From the NCBI GenBank assembly GCA_027083485.1, contig JALWOO010000416.1, positions 1 through 5,504 of the forward strand: a stretch of 5,504 nt of DNA, in the 5' to 3' direction. This DNA comes from Amylibacter sp. (GTDB lineage: Bacteria; Pseudomonadota; Alphaproteobacteria; Rhodobacterales; Rhodobacteraceae). How positions within the stretch are numbered: the first letter of the stretch is position 1; the number at the start of each line of letters is the position of its first letter. Below the pieces are notes generated by a model. The model searched no databases and was not told the origin of the DNA. It was given only the letters and a program-made list of their open reading frames with translations. This document shows, one piece after another, positions 4,426-5,504 of the stretch. Both the position numbers and the translations under genes were made by a program.

Positions 4426-4456
4426 AAAAAAAAGCCCCGCCAAAGGCAGGGCTTTT
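4426..4456 (-). terminator. Rho-independent terminator of tsf
   Basis: Read on the minus strand, AAAAGCCCTGCC (4456-4445), loop TTT and GGCGGGGCTTTT (4441-4430) make a 12-bp stem with one U-G pair, followed by more T to 4426 (a run of eight). It starts 18 nt after the tsf stop codon. This is a textbook intrinsic terminator; in the opposite direction only four T follow the stem, so it would work poorly for plus-strand transcripts. Confidence 0.92.
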
Positions 4457-4473
4457 CGAATATTTAGGCTGGA

Positions 4474-5349
4474 TTATCCGCCGATTGTTTTTGCAACTTC
4501 TGCGGCGAAATCTTCTTCTTTTTTCTCGATACCTTCGCCAACTTCGATGCGTTGGAAGGCAACGATTTCAGCACCGGCATCTTTGGCGGCCTGACCAACA
4601 GTAATATCCGGGTTCATCACAAAGGACTGGTTCACAAGGGTAACTTCGGAGAAGAACTTCTTCATCCGGCCTTTGATCATGTTCTCAATGATGTTCTCGG
4701 GCTTGCCGCTTTCACGGGCCTGCTCGGTCAGAACATTTTTCTCGCGCTCAACCAGTGCCGGATCCAGATCCTCTTCGGACAAGGACGCCGGGTTGGTTGC
4801 GGCAACGTGCATGGCAATATTGCGTGCAGTGGTTTCATCGCCACCTTTCAGCGCAACAAGAACACCGATTTTGCCCAGACCATCGGCAACCGCACCGTGA
4901 ACATAGGCCGCAACGACATCACCGGCTACTTTGGCAATGCGACGCACGGACATGTTTTCGCCGATGGTTGCAATCGCGTCTGTAACGGTTTCCTCGACGG
5001 TTTTACCGCCCATGTCGGCAGCTTTCAACGAGTCCAGATCGTCCGCCCCAACGCCTGCGGCAACAATGCCGGAAACCATGTTCTGAAAGTCGGCGTTTTT
5101 GCCAACGAAATCGGTTTCGGAGTTCACCTCAACAGCAACCCCTACCCCGTCTTCAACCTTCACACCCACCAGACCTTCAGCAGCAGTACGGCCGGCCTTT
5201 TTGGCGGCTTTGGCCAGACCTTTGGTCCGCAGCCAGTCCATGGCGGCTTCGAGGTTGCCATCGGTTTCAACCAGTGCTTTTTTAGCGTCCATCATGCCTG
5301 CGCCGGACAGATCGCGCAGTTCTTTAACCATCTTAGCTGTAACAGCCAT
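4474..5349 (-). CDS. tsf: Translation elongation factor Ts
   Basis: EF-Ts is the cytoplasmic nucleotide-exchange factor that releases GDP from EF-Tu during protein synthesis. The 291-residue product is full length for alphaproteobacteria. It has the N-terminal UBA-like domain with [20 protein letters not shown] (residues 7-26), the core signature [13 protein letters not shown] (73-85) with the TDFV motif at 79-82 that contacts EF-Tu, the second core motif VVAAYVHG (145-152), and the C-terminal module ending [11 protein letters not shown] start at the ATG 5349-5347, giving [11 protein letters not shown] as in relatives, with GGAG 7 nt upstream. Two upstream in-frame ATGs (5370 and 5355) give an atypical extension and sit before or too close to that site. 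A hairpin precedes the gene and a strong terminator follows. tsf normally follows rpsB; rpsB is not visible in the remaining 155 nt. Confidence 0.97.
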   Translation of the reverse strand: MAVTAKMVKELRDLSGAGMMDAKKALVETDGNLEAAMDWLRTKGLAKAAKKAGRTAAEGLVGVKVEDGVGVAVEVNSETDFVGKNADFQNMVSGIVAAGVGADDLDSLKAADMGGKTVEETVTDAIATIGENMSVRRIAKVAGDVVAAYVHGAVADGLGKIGVLVALKGGDETTARNIAMHVAATNPASLSEEDLDPALVEREKNVLTEQARESGKPENIIENMIKGRMKKFFSEVTLVNQSFVMNPDITVGQAAKDAGAEIVAFQRIEVGEGIEKKEEDFAAEVAKTIGG

Positions 5350-5356
5350 TGTCATT

Positions 5357-5360
5357 CTCC
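5357..5360 (-). promoter_or_regulatory. Ribosome-binding site that sets the tsf start
   Basis: GGAG on the minus strand, 7 nt before the ATG at 5349. It excludes the nearby in-frame ATG at 5355, which would leave almost no spacing, and lies downstream of the ATG at 5370. Confidence 0.75.
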
Positions 5361-5378
5361 ATATTCGCAAAATTGCAA

Positions 5379-5401
5379 ACGGGGGCGGTTTGCGCCCCCG
5401 T
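5379..5401 (-). terminator. GC-rich hairpin upstream of tsf (terminator or attenuator)
   Basis: ACGGGGGCG (5379-5387) and CGCCCCCGT (5393-5401) form a perfect 9-bp stem with a 5-nt loop. On the minus strand it is followed by TTTGCAATTTTG, an interrupted U-tract. It lies between the tsf start and where rpsB would be expected, as in other bacteria where a partial terminator in the rpsB-tsf gap lowers tsf expression. Partial read-through is my inference. Confidence 0.6.
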
Positions 5402-5447
5402 CAAATCAATCAGGTGACGGGGATTAAACCGTTTGACTTTATGTTGA

Positions 5448-5493
5448 AACGCAATTCCCGGTCTTTCGCTAACGCTCAAATGGGAATTGCGTT
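5448..5493. repeat. Perfect 12-bp inverted repeat upstream of tsf
   Basis: AACGCAATTCCC (5448-5459) and GGGAATTGCGTT (5482-5493) are exact reverse complements separated by 22 nt that include CGCTAACGCT. No U-run adjoins on either strand, so it is not a plain terminator. It could be a dispersed intergenic repeat, an mRNA-end structure after rpsB, or a regulatory dyad. The bases around it (5402-5504) show no gene: no ribosomal-protein-like sequence is readable in any minus-strand frame. Confidence 0.6.
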
Positions 5494-5504
5494 GTCTATT
5501 GATC

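Larger units (their letters stand above)
4173..4473. other. Convergent intergenic region between the small membrane-protein gene and tsf
   Basis: No coding frame with a ribosome-binding site or family resemblance was found in these 301 nt. The stretch contains a plus-strand terminator (4239-4267), minus-strand tandem terminators for tsf (4426-4456 and 4378-4409), and in between a set of inverted repeats with interleaved geometry (4281-4372). A loose promoter-like pair TCGACA (4207-4212) and TATGCT (4231-4236), 18 bp apart, is too weak and too close to the terminator to list separately. Confidence 0.7.

Noticed and set aside
4552..5427. Long plus-strand open frame of 291 codons opposite tsf
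   Set aside because: It is the antisense shadow of tsf, created by that gene's codon use. Its sequence resembles no protein family, and tsf accounts for the DNA fully.

Overview
The window looks like chromosomal DNA of an alphaproteobacterium, most likely a marine Roseobacter-type member of the Rhodobacterales. This rests on the protein style of EF-Ts, KynU and the transporter, on moderate GC, and on a 61-residue membrane protein of a kind I associate with that order. No database was searched, so the genus is open.

Layout. From the left edge to about 3078 everything reads on the minus strand and looks like one transcription unit, in the order kynU (kynureninase), an ABC-transporter ATPase, a periplasmic amino-acid-binding protein, and the start of a permease cut by the window edge. 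Gaps are 97, 25 and about 40-60 nt. A 394-nt divergent intergenic region (3079-3472) then holds candidate promoters, a perfect palindrome near kynU and a 120-nt nested inverted-repeat structure. On the plus strand follow aroQ (type II 3-dehydroquinate dehydratase) and a 61-residue two-helix membrane protein. A 301-nt convergent intergenic region (4173-4473) contains terminators for both sides and interleaved inverted repeats. At the right is tsf (EF-Ts, minus strand), preceded by a terminator-like hairpin and about 100 nt of non-coding DNA with a 12-bp inverted repeat. rpsB, the usual partner of tsf, is not visible.

How the genes may work together. Kynureninase cleaves kynurenine to anthranilate and alanine, so the minus-strand unit couples a tryptophan-catabolic enzyme to a complete polar-amino-acid importer. 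The simplest inference is that the importer serves the same pathway (kynurenine, tryptophan or a related amino acid), although its ATPase and binding protein resemble the lysine/arginine/ornithine/histidine class. aroQ supplies the shikimate pathway, so aromatic breakdown and aromatic synthesis are transcribed divergently from the 3079-3472 region. tsf is housekeeping.

No phage genes, transposase, CRISPR array, tRNA or rRNA was seen. The least explained parts are the nested repeat at 3304-3423, the pseudoknot-like arrangement at 4281-4372, the 12-bp inverted repeat at 5448-5493, and the pairing of kynU with the transporter.
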